The translations under genes were made by a program, and so were the position numbers. Positions 12,901 through 23,984 of a stretch of DNA of 64,000 bases are shown here, piece after piece (the stretch's first letter is position 1; each line of letters starts with the position of its first letter). The stretch comes from Climacteris rufus (taxonomy: Eukaryota; Chordata; Aves; Passeriformes; Climacteridae), in assembly GCA_013398175.1 (NCBI GenBank), contig VZRZ01007406.1, forward strand, positions 63,103 to 127,102, written 5' to 3'. The notes under the pieces were generated by a model. The model had not been told where the DNA came from and made no database searches. It was given only the letters and a program-made list of their open reading frames with translations.

Positions 12901-15054
12901 GGGCTCCAATGTTATCAAACCACCATTTGTATCAGCCAGGTTCAGTCATTTGCTTCCACTGGGATCTGTAGTTTGTAGTTTTACTCCCACATAATCAATT
13001 TGCATATGACTATCATATCTGCTTTAGGTTAGTTATAATATGAAGGAGAATATCTCCAGGAACCAGCATCAGTGATTGTTTGCAATTTTTCTCATCTTTT
13101 TTTCATGCTGGGTATTTGCATAGGTTTTCTCACAAAGAGCATACTTAGAAGGAGAGTTTTAGAAATCTTTCAAAAAGTGTGTTTGCACAAGACATTATTG
13201 CTTAGCTAAGCTGCATTTTTCTTAGGGGTTCAGTACCTGAATTGTGGGTGAAAACGGAAACATATGACTGTTGCAGGACTTTGCTAATGCGTGAATGTTA
13301 AAACATCAAAGTCTGAGCAGAAGTGCTTTGACATGAGTCTTTTGAAATACTCATATCCACTAAACATGAGATCTGTTTGCAGAACATGGACCCAGAACAG
13401 AGTATGCATGTCCTATGTGTAGTATAGTAAATAATAAGTTCCTTCTTTGAATAAACAGGTCAGTCACCTGATCAAAGAACAGTTATCAGAGCTGAACAAA
13501 TATAGGGGTGGGGAAAGTACTGATAAATAGAAAAGCAAGTGCTCAGGTTTTCTGGAAATGGTAACCTACTTCATTTGCAAACATGTAAGGGAGTATGGCT
13601 TTCTTCCAGATTCATTCACCTGACAAAAAAACTCCCATAAAGACTGGTGTAAATAAAGGTCCAAGAGACTTTGGGATAGAGCTTCTGCTGTCTTGGCCAC
13701 AAGAAGATTTTATGCAAAGGATCAGTGAAAGTTATGGCTATGGTTTGATGCCCATGAATAATTCATTTACCATTTTTTCTTGCACAGTGTTTCTTTTGTC
13801 ACAGAATTCTCTTTTAAAAATAACTTTCTCCTAGGCTTGAGAAGTAGTAGTGCCCCACATGACAAAGTATAAAGACTGTTTCCAAGCACCAGTCTTCTTT
13901 CTAAGATTAAAAAGGGAGGTTTGGCTCAATCATGTGATTTTTCCTATATTTATTTCACAGAGTGGTGTTCTGTTCTCGAGATGGCACCTCACGTCTCAGT
14001 AAGGGAGAAGAGGCAGCAGTATTTGTGAAATGCTCGGAGCAGCCTGTCAAAAGGAAGAAAGGAGGGTATGAGTAATCACTATTGGGTTTAGATTGTTTTA
14101 TTAACACTTGAGTGCTAATAAAACTTTCCCATTAGTTGACTTGTGCATTACTCTTCTCAAGGCTTCAGAAGAAACACAACTCAGACTAACCAGAGATTGG
14201 CTTATGTCAGCTTTAACATCTTAAAAGCTCTTAATTTGCTTCTCTGCTAACCATCCTTCTGTGGTTATTAGCATTTCTGAAAAGCAAGTACAAGTCATTG
14301 CCTCTCACATTCACATAGTGGCCACGTATGAGTGACTGTTAGAGAAGATTTGCAGACAAGGCACTAGCACGAAGAGAAAAGCATATCTCTATCTCAAGAT
14401 GCCCTACACTTACCCTTAGCTGAAGAACATCCAAACATCCATAGTGGGTCAGCTCAGATCCCTCCCTCCTCACTGGCCAACAGCAGATTTGGAGGCTGGT
14501 ACAGGAACGGAGCAGGAATATGCAGGTGCTCTTCTTGGCACCTTGCTCTTCTCCTGTGTTCTGATGGCAACCATCAGGTGAATTAATTCCTGAGATTTTT
14601 ATCTCTGTGGATCAGAGATTCTGTCTTTGTTTAATAGTTCTTAGTGCACTTAAATATTTTTATCAATTACATTTCTGACCTAGAGTAAATGTGGGGGCAG
14701 TTTTCTTTGGACTTTATCCACTAAAGTTTGAGATAGAGAAGTGGTTATATTTATTTTAGTTCAATTGCTGTGTGTGAAAGGTCTCATGGGGATACTTCTA
14801 GACTGAGATCTAGGTCTGCATAAAAATGCACGTGTGCTGGCCTTGACTCTGGGACAATGACCTGGGGAGGCCTTGAGAGCTCTGTGTGTGTATCTGACCT
14901 AAAATCAAGCAGAGGCCAGGAGAAGCACAAGTACTTAATTTATTTTCCTGTTAAGTAAGGAGTTTTAAAAGTATCATCATTGCCTTTATTTTTTTTTTCT
15001 CTCCACAGTACCAAGAAAGCCTCTAAGGAAAATTCTGCTCATGAATCTACTTAA
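6810..15054 (+). CDS. LPL: Lipoprotein lipase, exons 2-10 (exon 1 not in window)
   Basis: Secreted triglyceride lipase that hydrolyses chylomicron and VLDL triglyceride at the capillary surface. Nine exons join in frame through GT-AG introns: 6810-6976, 7095-7274, 7886-7997, 9840-10073, 10309-10551, 11682-11802, 12590-12772, 13961-14065 and 15009-15054 (TAA). They encode 462 residues; numbered from the Glu at 6812, these run one behind mature human LPL. Visible: GYSLG nucleophile Ser131 (7931-7933), Asp155 (9845-9847) and His240 (10335-10337); the lid between Cys215 and Cys238; basic heparin-binding patches in exon 6; a C-terminal PLAT domain from about residue 313; and the Trp-rich lipid-binding loop with Trp389, Trp392 and Trp393. 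N-glycosylation sequons lie at Asn42, Asn326 and Asn358. The signal peptide is absent because exon 1 is upstream. All key residues are intact and the frame is unbroken, so the gene should be functional. Exons 3 to 9 have the same lengths as in human (180, 112, 234, 243, 121, 183, 105), which rules out hepatic or endothelial lipase in favour of LPL, together with residue identity to chicken LPL. Confidence 0.98.
7095..7274 (+). CDS. LPL: LPL exon 3
   Basis: 180 bp, phase 0 at both ends, running from VTGMYESW to FIDWME. The acceptor AG is at 7093-7094 and donor GTAAGA at 7275. It encodes core beta strands of the alpha/beta-hydrolase fold (VIVVDWL). It sits only 118 bp after exon 2. Confidence 0.97.
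7275..7885 (+). other. LPL: LPL intron 3
   Basis: 611 bp. Donor GTAAGA, acceptor tctgcag. No repeat or gene recognised inside. Confidence 0.9.
7886..7997 (+). CDS. LPL: LPL exon 4 (nucleophile Ser)
   Basis: 112 bp. Encodes the nucleophile elbow GYSLGAHAAG, with catalytic Ser131 at 7931-7933. The acceptor is tgcag ending at 7885 and the donor GTAAGA at 7998. The last base starts a split Gly codon completed in exon 5. Confidence 0.97.
7998..9839 (+). other. LPL: LPL intron 4
   Basis: 1,842 bp, the longest intron fully inside the window. Open frames in it are short and unrelated to known proteins. No transposon recognised. Confidence 0.9.
9840..10073 (+). CDS. LPL: LPL exon 5 (catalytic Asp, lid start)
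   Basis: 234 bp. Begins by completing Gly153, followed by LDPAGPTFE with catalytic Asp155 (9845-9847). Contains LSPDDADFVDVLHTY, the HIDIYPNGG region and the first lid cysteine (10025-10027). The last base is the first of a split Asp codon; donor GTGAGT follows at 10074. Confidence 0.97.
10309..10551 (+). CDS. LPL: LPL exon 6 (catalytic His, heparin-binding, RTKR site)
   Basis: 243 bp. Closes the lid at Cys238 (10329-10331), carries catalytic His240 in CSHERS, and has the cysteine/basic block CRKNRCNN and the basic segment KVNRVRTKR. The RTKR tetrapeptide (10494-10505) aligns with human RAKR, the known proprotein-convertase cleavage site. Donor GTAGGT follows at 10552. Confidence 0.97.
10552..11681 (+). 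other. LPL: LPL intron 6
   Basis: 1,130 bp, with a T-rich tract near 11278-11302. Nothing else recognised. Confidence 0.9.
11682..11802 (+). CDS. LPL: LPL exon 7 (start of PLAT domain)
   Basis: 121 bp, starting VFHYQVKIHFF, the first strands of the C-terminal PLAT beta-sandwich. Contains an Asn-Thr-Thr sequon at Asn326. The final TT is completed by G of exon 8 to give Leu. Donor GTGAGT follows at 11803. Confidence 0.96.
11803..12589 (+). other. LPL: LPL intron 7
   Basis: 787 bp ending in a strong pyrimidine tract before the exon 8 acceptor. No gene or repeat seen. Confidence 0.9.
12590..12772 (+). CDS. LPL: LPL exon 8 (Trp-rich lipid-binding loop)
   Basis: 183 bp. Carries NKTF (Asn358 sequon) and the FFSWSDWWTPF loop, whose tryptophans align with human Trp390, Trp393 and Trp394, used for lipoprotein binding. 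The acceptor follows a strong polypyrimidine tract; donor GTAACT is at 12773. Confidence 0.97.
12773..13960 (+). other. LPL: LPL intron 8
   Basis: 1,188 bp, AT-rich, with no recognised element. Confidence 0.9.
13961..14065 (+). CDS. LPL: LPL exon 9
   Basis: 105 bp, VVFCSRDG to a basic RKKGG end. The human protein stops at the end of this exon. Here the frame stays open through donor GTATGA (14066), so coding continues into exon 10. Confidence 0.96.
14066..15008 (+). other. LPL: LPL intron 9
   Basis: 943 bp separating the mammal-equivalent C-terminus from the avian tail exon. It ends in a T-rich tract before ctccacag. No repeat recognised. Confidence 0.9.
15009..15054 (+). CDS. LPL: LPL exon 10, coding part (avian C-terminal tail)
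   Basis: Completes Gly448 and encodes a further 14 residues, rich in Lys, Ser and Glu and ending HEST, before TAA at 15052-15054. Human exon 10 is non-coding; chicken LPL has a similar tail, which supports an avian source. The acceptor is ctccacag ending at 15008. Confidence 0.94.
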
Positions 15055-15416
15055 GTGACAAGAACAAAGATTTTTCACACTGGGGAGGAGAAGAGTCTGT
15101 TCATCCCTGTGGACTGGATGTTCAGAACCAAATATATAGAAATATTTATCCGCTGCTGGATTTTTGCCTGCTATTCCTAGCTATCTTAAGAAACTTCTTG
15201 TAAGAAAGTCTCAGTATGCAAAGTTACTAACCATAAAGATACATTATCCAAATAGTTAAAAAGAAACCTGCAAAACAACTTGCCAAAGTTTGGAGTGCTG
15301 AAAAGAAATAAGTAATTTTGCTTAATCATGGTGCCTTGTGACAAGGTTTCTTGCCATCAGATCCTCTGTAGCAATTTTTTAGTATTTATTGAAAAGAAAC
15401 AAAGCCCTGTACCTGA

Positions 15417-15545
15417 TTTTTTTTTTGTTTGGGTTTTTTTGTTTGTTTGTTTTTTGGTTTTTTTTTTGGGGGGGTGTTTTGGGGGGTTTTTTTGTTTGTT
15501 TATTTGTTTTGGTTTTTTTGGTTGGTTGGTTTTTTTTGTTCTTTT
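15417..15545 (+). repeat. G/T-only low-complexity tract in LPL 3' UTR
   Basis: About 129 bases of almost pure T and G: TTTG/TTTTG repeats around two runs of six to seven G. In the transcript this is a U/G-rich segment close to the stop codon. Confidence 0.9.
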
Positions 15546-15838
15546 CAGGAGTTTTTTGAAACTGGACAGATTCTTTTATGTCTTGGCTAACTGAATTTTC
15601 AGGCAGTTCAGTGGAAAGAATTAATTGTTTTTAAGTATGTGTTTAGCAAATTAGATTTCTCATGGTAAAAAAACACCTTTGCTGTGTGTATTACTAGAAG
15701 GTGTCAGGGTCTGACTTAATATGGGGATGAACTTTTTAGTTTGTGGTTATGAATGTATTTAATTGGGGGTAGATGCCAGTGCTGCTTAGCAATAGGTATG
15801 ATCTATTAAGCTATATACTTCTATGCCGCTTACCCTGG

Positions 15839-15844
15839 AATAAA
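15839..15844 (+). promoter_or_regulatory. LPL: Poly(A) signal AATAAA, proximal
   Basis: Canonical hexamer about 785 bases after the LPL stop codon. Use would give a short 3' UTR that keeps the G/T tract. Confidence 0.45.
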
Positions 15845-16866
15845 TAACAGTTGTAGGAGAAGGCAGAATTGCCAGAGTCTTATACAGACATTCAATTTTT
15901 TAGCTATGCTGTCAGTTGTTGAAAATGAAACCATCTAGCCTTAAACACTGTGAAAGAGGAACTGCAGAGGAATTGAGCTACCAGAAAATGCAGGAAACAG
16001 ATATTTCCCCTCGCCTCCACCCCCTTCCAGCTTGCTTGCGTCATGTATGCCAAAACTGTCACAGTTTCTCTCCTCTGTGACACCAAGTGTCAGTCATGCA
16101 GCTGAGAAGCTGCTGTGTGCGGTTTTCAGTGCAAGTGAATCCACTTGATCAGTAACAAGGGTGCTCATACTTCCCTGTACTGGAATTGTGACTGCCTGTG
16201 ATCCACCTCAGTTTGTTTCCTGGCTGTAGTACAGTGCTAGGAGCTGCTTAGTTTTCTGCTATGGGATAGAATTCTGCAGGAAACAGGAGCTGTACCAGTT
16301 AAAAGCAGTCTAATTGTGTGCTCCACAAGAAAGACTGCTCTGAAAAACACTGGAATTAGTCATGCTGCAAGATGATAAAAATAGGTATATCGAAGGCATT
16401 CTCCTTCCCTTACATTTTTCCCTCCTTACATTTTTAAGTAACATTTAGTATTTCTAGTGTGCTGGAAGGTTCAGTAGCCTTCTTTTAGCTTTCTAGAAGA
16501 TAAACAAAATGCTGTGGAGGTGGAAGGGCTTGAAGGTAGACACCTGGAGAAGTGTAATGTTAGCTGTTGATGCTGGGTGTTGTAGTCTTTTCCTGCATGT
16601 GCAAGACAGCATGAAGATGGTGATTTCTCCAATATCATCCCATCTTAAAAGCAAAGAAAAAATATGCGTGTGTTTATGTGCATAGTCTATTTCCTTTTTC
16701 CAACTGTAGCTGCTAGTATATTTGGGGATAAAAGTCTTAAATAGTGCAATATGTTGGACTATTAATAGCTCTGAAATTGCTCACATTCAATTAAACTACA
16801 GCAGAGATGTGATGAGTCGCTGAGGGCGGGGTTGAGTGTTGAGCCACTGCATTTGAGACCTCTAAA

Positions 16867-16872
16867 AATAAA
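16867..16872 (+). promoter_or_regulatory. LPL: Poly(A) signal AATAAA, middle
   Basis: Canonical hexamer in an AT-rich stretch, about 1.8 kb after the stop. Candidate alternative cleavage signal. Confidence 0.35.
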
Positions 16873-17286
16873 TATAGTGATTTCTTCCCTATAGATTCCA
16901 CATTTTGTTGCAATTTTCTCTTAAGAGTTAATTTCTTCAGAAGCAAAGTATTTGCACATCTGTGCTCTTAATGCAGGATGAAATACAAACACATTTAGAA
17001 CTTGGATACAAAATAGTGAAAGTTCTTTTCACAAGGAAACATGATTTAGCTCTGAATGTTATTTATTAGCTGTAAATAAGATATTTATGAGTGTAAAGGT
17101 AGTTTGTATATATTGCTAAAGTTGCTGACAGTCTCCGCATTAATACAGTTGTGTAGTATTAGTCCTGTATATAGGCTTTAAGAGATTTTTACCAACAGGC
17201 CACTTATATTACATTGTTTCTTATGTGGTTGATACTTTTTTTAAGAGAGCTCCTCAGTTTTGTATAGAATGGAAACCTATGGTTTT

Positions 17287-17292
17287 AATAAA
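17287..17292 (+). promoter_or_regulatory. LPL: Poly(A) signal AATAAA, distal
   Basis: Canonical hexamer within ttttaataaaattctc, preceded by typical U-rich UTR sequence. The most likely end of the long LPL transcript. Confidence 0.5.
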
Positions 17293-17310
17293 ATTCTCAA
17301 ACTGATACTT

Positions 17311-20300
17311 AAGTCACTACTTTCCTTTTGATGATACAATTTGCTGTATACCTTATATGTGAAGGCCAGAACCCTTGAATTCTGGGCTGCAAAGGTGGAA
17401 TGAAAAGGAAAAAAAAGGCAATATGTGACTTCTGCACAGTTACCCCCTACCCCTCCCTTTTGTTTTGGGAAATGCACAGATCATGTACTAAGACATCAAG
17501 GAATCACTGTGTGAAAGAAAGTATCCCGTATCATTAAAGAAGTAACACTTCAGCTGCAGTTTGTGGGTTTCAGGTTTCAGGCCCTTCTAAGAACAGCCCT
17601 TATTTTGAAAGGCTCATTTCTTCTTTTTTTTTAGGTTTTTTTTTTTGGCAGATGTCAGAACTGTGCTTCTGCTCCATGTTTTACCAAAATAGAGAGGTTC
17701 TGACCCTATGAGTACAGGAGGCAAGCACCAATCTCTTACCATCACTATTGCTTAAGGAACTAACAGTGAAAAATCACTTTCACCCGTGTGTTATGAGTGC
17801 AGATGAGCTCAAGAATGGTTGTCACCAGAACAGTTTGCTCTGTCATACACAGCAAGGGTCTACCCAGGCAATGGAAGGAGATTGCTGGAATTAAGGAGAA
17901 CTGTAGTGCCATGCCCATGGGGTACCATATTAGGGATAATTAGAGCAGCTCTGAGCTGATGTGGGACACTGCTTCCAACACAGGCTTGGTCTTTGACAAG
18001 AGCAGAGCTTCATTCCCTGTGAAAGCAGAGGGAAACTATGTCATGGAAAATGAATGGGTGAAGAGGAAGAATGGAGGGAGAGATGAAAGAAGGAGTGGGA
18101 GGAACTGGAGGGGGAAGGGAAGAGTGGGGTAGAGAGTACCCTGAGGGAATCAGGAAAGAAGACTGGAATGCTTGGAAATGCAGGTGGTGGGTGTTCTAAG
18201 GATACTACTGTTTTCCCTGCATCAGTGTCTTGCTCAGAGGACTAGGAGGACTCCTACATTTGTATAAAACAAGACCTGTGCTCACATCTCCTTAAAACCC
18301 CCCTGGTTTTACTATTTTTTAACATCACAGCAGCCTCAATACACTAATGTGTATTGCATAAAGCAGAGAAACAGTTTTTGGTGGAGGGACAAGAATCCAG
18401 GTCTCTCCTCTGAGGCTTTAGAGCCATCCCTGCCCCCCTTATTCCTGCATCTTGCTCTGTAATGCCCTGCCACATCAGAAAAGGTGATAATCCCTGCTCA
18501 CCCTACCAACTGTCTCTGGAATGGGCTGTGGGGAATAGACTGTTAAACAGTCAACAAATTGGTGGACAGACAGAAAGGGACATTCTTTGCTGGAAGGAAA
18601 CTGTGAAGAAAAAGGATTTTAGGCAAGATACCCGCAAGGTGAGGAAATCCTGACTCAAGTTTCTAATGCCTATATTTTAATTTTCATATTTAATTCTGAG
18701 AATTTTTTGGAACCAGAAATGACTTTGCTTTCTATAGGTGTCTCCATACTTTCTCCATGTAGATAATGGAGAGGCAGTTGTGTGCCTGCTCTTTTGCGTC
18801 TTGTAATTGAAATGCCAGAATCTTGCTGCTTGGGATGAGCAAGACATCGTGCTGTTTCTAAAGGTGCACAAAACCAGATGCTGAAAAAAAGTTTCAATAA
18901 GAGGAAGGATTTCAAATAGCTGTAGTATTTTCCTTTTTGTTTACTGCTGTCAGTGCAAAGCTCTCCATATTCTGACCGTCAATACAAACACAGCAATACT
19001 AAAATCCTCAGGTCCAAAGGAACCAATCCAGCTGCCATCAACTTGCCATCATTCAGGAACATTCCCATCAGGACATTTCCATCTTTTCTTGCTGCATCTT
19101 CCCAGAAAAGTCTTCTAGTCAAATGTCTTCTGTAGCAGGTCTGAAAAGTCACTAGTTTGTGCATAACAGAATAAAGGGATTAGCATTCTCTAGTGGCTGA
19201 AGGAGAACAAGGAAATGGGAAGAGGAAGGGAAGGGAACCATTTGGCAGAACATCCCATATAGATCTTGTCTTAACAATGCTTTTATATCCGTGTATGGTG
19301 CTATCTCTGCTCTGCAACACTCAGAATGCTTCCCTGAATGAACTCAAGTTAACTCAGACAGAACAATGCATCGACAACAGAAATGCAGATGCTCAATGGG
19401 GACCACTTTGGATTTAGCAGGTATTAGCGTGGGGGTACAGTGTATGTTCAGTGATGTAATCTCCCAACCATTCATGTCAGATAAACAACATGTTCTTCAT
19501 TGTGGCCCTTCCTGTGGGAAGTGACCCAACATCATCAGTCTTACTTCTTGCCAATGACACTGCAGAGTATCTGCTGCTGTTTATCACCCCACAATGTAGA
19601 ACCATTCAGTGAGCAGTCAGACTGCTTGGCTAGCTACAGCTTACTGTCCTCAAAAGAGGAAGTGGGGGCATGTCTCATATTGTTCCACCTCCCAAAAGCT
19701 TTTTACCCACAATTAGCTGTAAACATGAAATCTTCTAAGAAGTGAAACAAGGACACTCCAAAATATGGAAATTAGGAGCAGTAGGAACAGGATCCCATGC
19801 TAGAACAGGCTGAAAAGGTGCTAAGAATATTCACATCTTTTTCAAAAGAAGCATTGGAAAAAAAAGACTTCAAAAGTTTTCCTTGTGAGGTCCTCAGTCT
19901 TTGGTCAGCCCTTGCTTTTTTCTTCTGGCAGGTTTCATTCAGGAGCTTTTGGGGTTTGCTCCCACAGCCTCAGATGTTGCTCCCACACAAGGCTCCCTTT
20001 GGAATCCTTTTTAATCTTTGGGATTAGAAACTTCTTCCATGGGTAACCCTGGATGTAAAGAGGGGTCACCAGTCTTGTGCTTCTGGTGAAAGGACCAGCA
20101 TTGCCTCCAGTGAAAGACACAATCAAAACTCCACTGTTTGGGATTTGGAATGCCTTCTTAACACCTGGCACAATATCCCAGATTTAAAATGAAAACACAG
20201 CTCAAACTTTCTTGTCTTTGATACTCTTTATGCAGTGTTTCCAAACTGAGTGCGTATAATATCAGGTCATGACCTGCTCAGGCACTAGGTTAAATATCAG

Positions 20301-23300
20301 CTCTGGATGACATCTCACTAATATTCCCAGCACCTCCTGGCAGTAAAAGCATCCTTATTTATGGGCTGCCAGAACAAACTGCATAATTGCAGTTATGTAA
20401 ATAGCACCCAATTAAAATTAAAACAAAGACACCCAATAACAGGAAAAAAAAAAAAAAAACAGAGAGAAAGACAAACACACAATACACAGTACCTCATTTA
20501 ATATCTAGAGGCTTTTGTAGGAAGGTATGAGACCAAGACAATCCCAAGCAAACTCCATTGTTTTCCTGGCCCTTCTTGCAGGCAAGCATGGGCAACTAGA
20601 GGCATCTCAGGGATGCTCTCGCATAACTCCAGCTCACTGCTCTGTTTGGCACACTAACCCCATGTCTCAGCTGGTTTACACGTCCAGATCCTTGCTGAGT
20701 CTTGCTCTGAAACTAGGCATGGTTACACTGATTCTTAAATTTCTCACTGCTGCGAAGCTGCACAAGAAGAAACGGCATAGTTGGAGTGGTTGGTTCCTTG
20801 ATCTGAATAAGGGAGGTTCAACAGTCAAGAGGCTTGACAGAAATCTAAATGTTGGAGCATTTTGTTACACGTCAGCGTCAACTTTGTGTGAAATCAAAAC
20901 GAAATCAAAACAAATCATAACAAGAAAAAAGAAACAAAACAAGAAATTTCTAAGGAAAGGCAAAAAGGAAGGAGAGCTCTTTGATGTTGTAGCAGGTTGT
21001 AGAGTATTGTACTGTAATACGGTGAAAACGGCCATAGCAAGATGCACAATAGAGCATTCCTTTGATTTTAGATATGCATTCTCTTGACATAAAGAAAATG
21101 GAAGGGTGCACCAGAGGCTAGGTATACAGTTAAGTGTTTTACACTGTGTTGGTATCCATTTAAAATACTCAGCCCATAAAAACCAATCCTAAAGAAAAGA
21201 GCATATAGACCTATTATAGAAAGATCACCAAGATTGCAGAATCAAGAGCAAGATATAAATAAAGGTTAAAAAGTAGAAGCACATATTCAGAAAGAGGAAT
21301 AAATGAAGAGGAAGAGGGAAAGCAAGGAAGAAGAACTCTGCCTTAGCAAATTATTCCACACAGGACGCACACCCACATATTCTGGAACGTAATTGAGCTA
21401 TTATTTATACATGACTAATTTTCCCCCTTTTAAATATATTTATAACCCAGACACAAAATTAAGCCAAATTTTTTTGTTTATCTTGGCAAAATTTTGCCCT
21501 TTGCTAGCAAAGTTTTTCAGTACAAGGGTAAAAAGTAGATCTTAATCGCTCTGATTTTATTTCCAAGGCCTTAGACAGGAAATTCAGATCAGGCTTAGTG
21601 CAGTAGGAAGACTCTAGTCTCAGTCTAGGATCAGTCTTCTCTTAATGTCCAGAGCACAGAGCAGGAGTAAGCAGATGCCTACACAATGGCTGATTCAAAA
21701 TATGGAAAATACTTGCTATTTTCCTCCTTTTTTTTTTATTTGTAGAGCTGTGTTCATGTGCCTTGCTGCAGTTCTTTGTTTTTTCTCTTAACATCAGCAA
21801 ATTTAAAGACCCTGGGGAGAGATCAGGGAAATGCTGAGGAACATTCTTTTGACAGTAATTTTACTCTCATACTTAGTGTAAAACAAAGCAAAACAAAACA
21901 AACATTTTTGTGGCTGGATATTTTTAATGAGTGCTGAAGCATATCTTAATAGGTGCTGAAGCGGCCATTCACATGCAAAATTTGCTGTTCTTTCCTTCTC
22001 CACCCCTGCATTTGAGAGCATAATTTTGAATTTGAATGGGAGACATCAGGAGAGGGAAAGAGGGCAAGCCTATACTAGGTTTATCTGGGGCTTCTTTCAG
22101 TGCTTTAGGAACCCTATCCAAGATATTTCAGAGTGGTACTTTTTCTGAGTGACAAGTCCCTGACCATCACTTTGTTTTTATCCATTCTCTAACAGGATCC
22201 CTTAACTCTGTTAGCTGTTAAGGTAGTAGTCCCATTCCCTACAAGAGTTCCTTGGGTATATCAGGGGTAGGGATAAGTGCACGTCAGCATTTTCTTCCAG
22301 ACAAAGTGTAACTAAGTTGGCAAAGAGCTCTGACAAGTACCTTTTACATTACCAGAGAGGAGAACTTATGTTTTCTTACCAAGCTTAGACCAGATGCTTG
22401 GACATCTTTGTGTAGGTATGACTAAGTCTCTATGACCTTCTCGCCAAACTTATCCTAGCTTGCTGCTGAATCCTGTTTTCCATTTCCCCTTTCATTTCTC
22501 TTTTGGCAAAGTTTGCAGAATTCAGCAGCCCTCCTCCTACCAACGCCCCTGTACTCCCTGTCCCACGGCTGCATAGGACCCTGGTGGATTGGGGTGTTAC
22601 TCTTTGCAAGACTACCCTCCCGCCAGCCATTTAGGAGATCAGTCTGCATCAGCTACTTCTCTAAGGATTCTGCAACATTTTTTTGCCTTTTCTATTAGGT
22701 TCCATTTAACCCCACCATATGGTCTAAAAGCCCCCACAGAGGAGGAGAAAAAGGTACCATACTGAGATAACAAAATAACATTATGAGAGTCCTCCATAAG
22801 TTGATCAGAACAAAAGGAACAAGCTGTGAAGCTGTCTTTTGTCAATTGCACTGTATGTTCAATTAAAGAATTAGGAGAAAGCTCCTATTTGGACTTTCCT
22901 CTCTGCCACATGATAATATCTTGAGGACTTTGGATCCACGTCTGTTGCCCTGACTTTTGCAGTTCTGGATGTTGTCATTCTTTTGTAGCTAGTTTCTCAC
23001 ATTCTTCTGTGTAAACATAGCCATGTTATTGTAACGGTATCTTATCATTTACATTCCTTTCTCCTGGACACAGAACTTTGATGGACATTTCCTTTGAGCA
23101 CTGTGATTGAGGGAGGAAGAACTTATTTCCTCCAATGAATAGTAACTTCTAAATGTATATAAAATAAAGAAGGCAGGTCCTGCCCCCCCTTCCTTTCCTT
23201 CTCTTTCGTCCTGGCTGGTAACAGGTGTCTCTGTCTCTTCTTTCGTGTCGTTACTGTGACACGCCCTGTAGGAATAATCATCTTTATTCCGTATCCTGTT

Positions 23301-23975
23301 TTCTGTAGTACTCACTGCTGATGTACACACAGTGATGTTAAGCAGGAACACAATTCTGTCTACAATGTTTTGTATGAGTGTTGCTGGGAGGATTCAATTT
23401 TATGCGCTTGCCTAATGTTAGTCAGAAAAAAACTGAAATGCATATTTTATAAGTTGTATTTGACTCCGACATTTAATATTTTTAGAGATGGGACAAAAAA
23501 CATTAAATCTTTGAAGAGAAACACTTTCATTATTTGATTAAGTAGCACACTCTATATTAGACTGAAGAAGAGACTGTCCACAGAATAAACATTATTTTGA
23601 GTTCAGATTTCTCATCTGACTAGACTTTCTTATGTTACATAAACTAAAGGTGAGTGGAAATAAATTCAGATATTTGTGGAAGAAATGCTTAAAGATTTGA
23701 AATGGCATTTGATAAATCCCTAAAACTATGTTAAAACCTGTTTGACTGCAGCAGAAGAGGATTAATTATGAGCTCCCTATCGGTCAAACTTATGTTTGAG
23801 AGTGATGTCTTTGAGCCTAATACAACTTCAGTAGCATTTTTCCTTTTTTCCTATGATGCAAATCCTTCCCACAGTGGTACATTTTAACTCACAATCAATA
23901 CAACCAGGTAGTGAAGGACCATCACGTTAAAGCAGAGATGGTTAAGAATCCTTACTCCCACTTAGTCTCTTGTGA
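17311..23975. other. Intergenic, no gene recognised
   Basis: Contains a GA-rich stretch (about 18045-18160), an A-rich stretch at 20441-20460 and a 186-codon ATG-initiated open frame at 20527-21087 (+) that resembles no family I know. I see no exons of a known gene, RNA gene or clear transposon. Confidence 0.6.
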
Positions 23976-23984
23976 AGTGTATGT

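Larger units (their letters stand above)
15055..17310 (+). other. LPL: LPL 3' untranslated region (probable extent)
   Basis: Follows the stop codon without another long frame. It is AT-rich, with scattered ATTTA-type pentamers (for example near 15140, 15385, 17055 and 17080). A G/T-only tract lies at about 15417-15545. AATAAA signals stand at 15839-15844, 16867-16872 and 17287-17292. The furthest would give a UTR of about 2.25 kb, in line with the long LPL 3' UTRs of other vertebrates. The true end cannot be set without transcript data. Confidence 0.55.
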
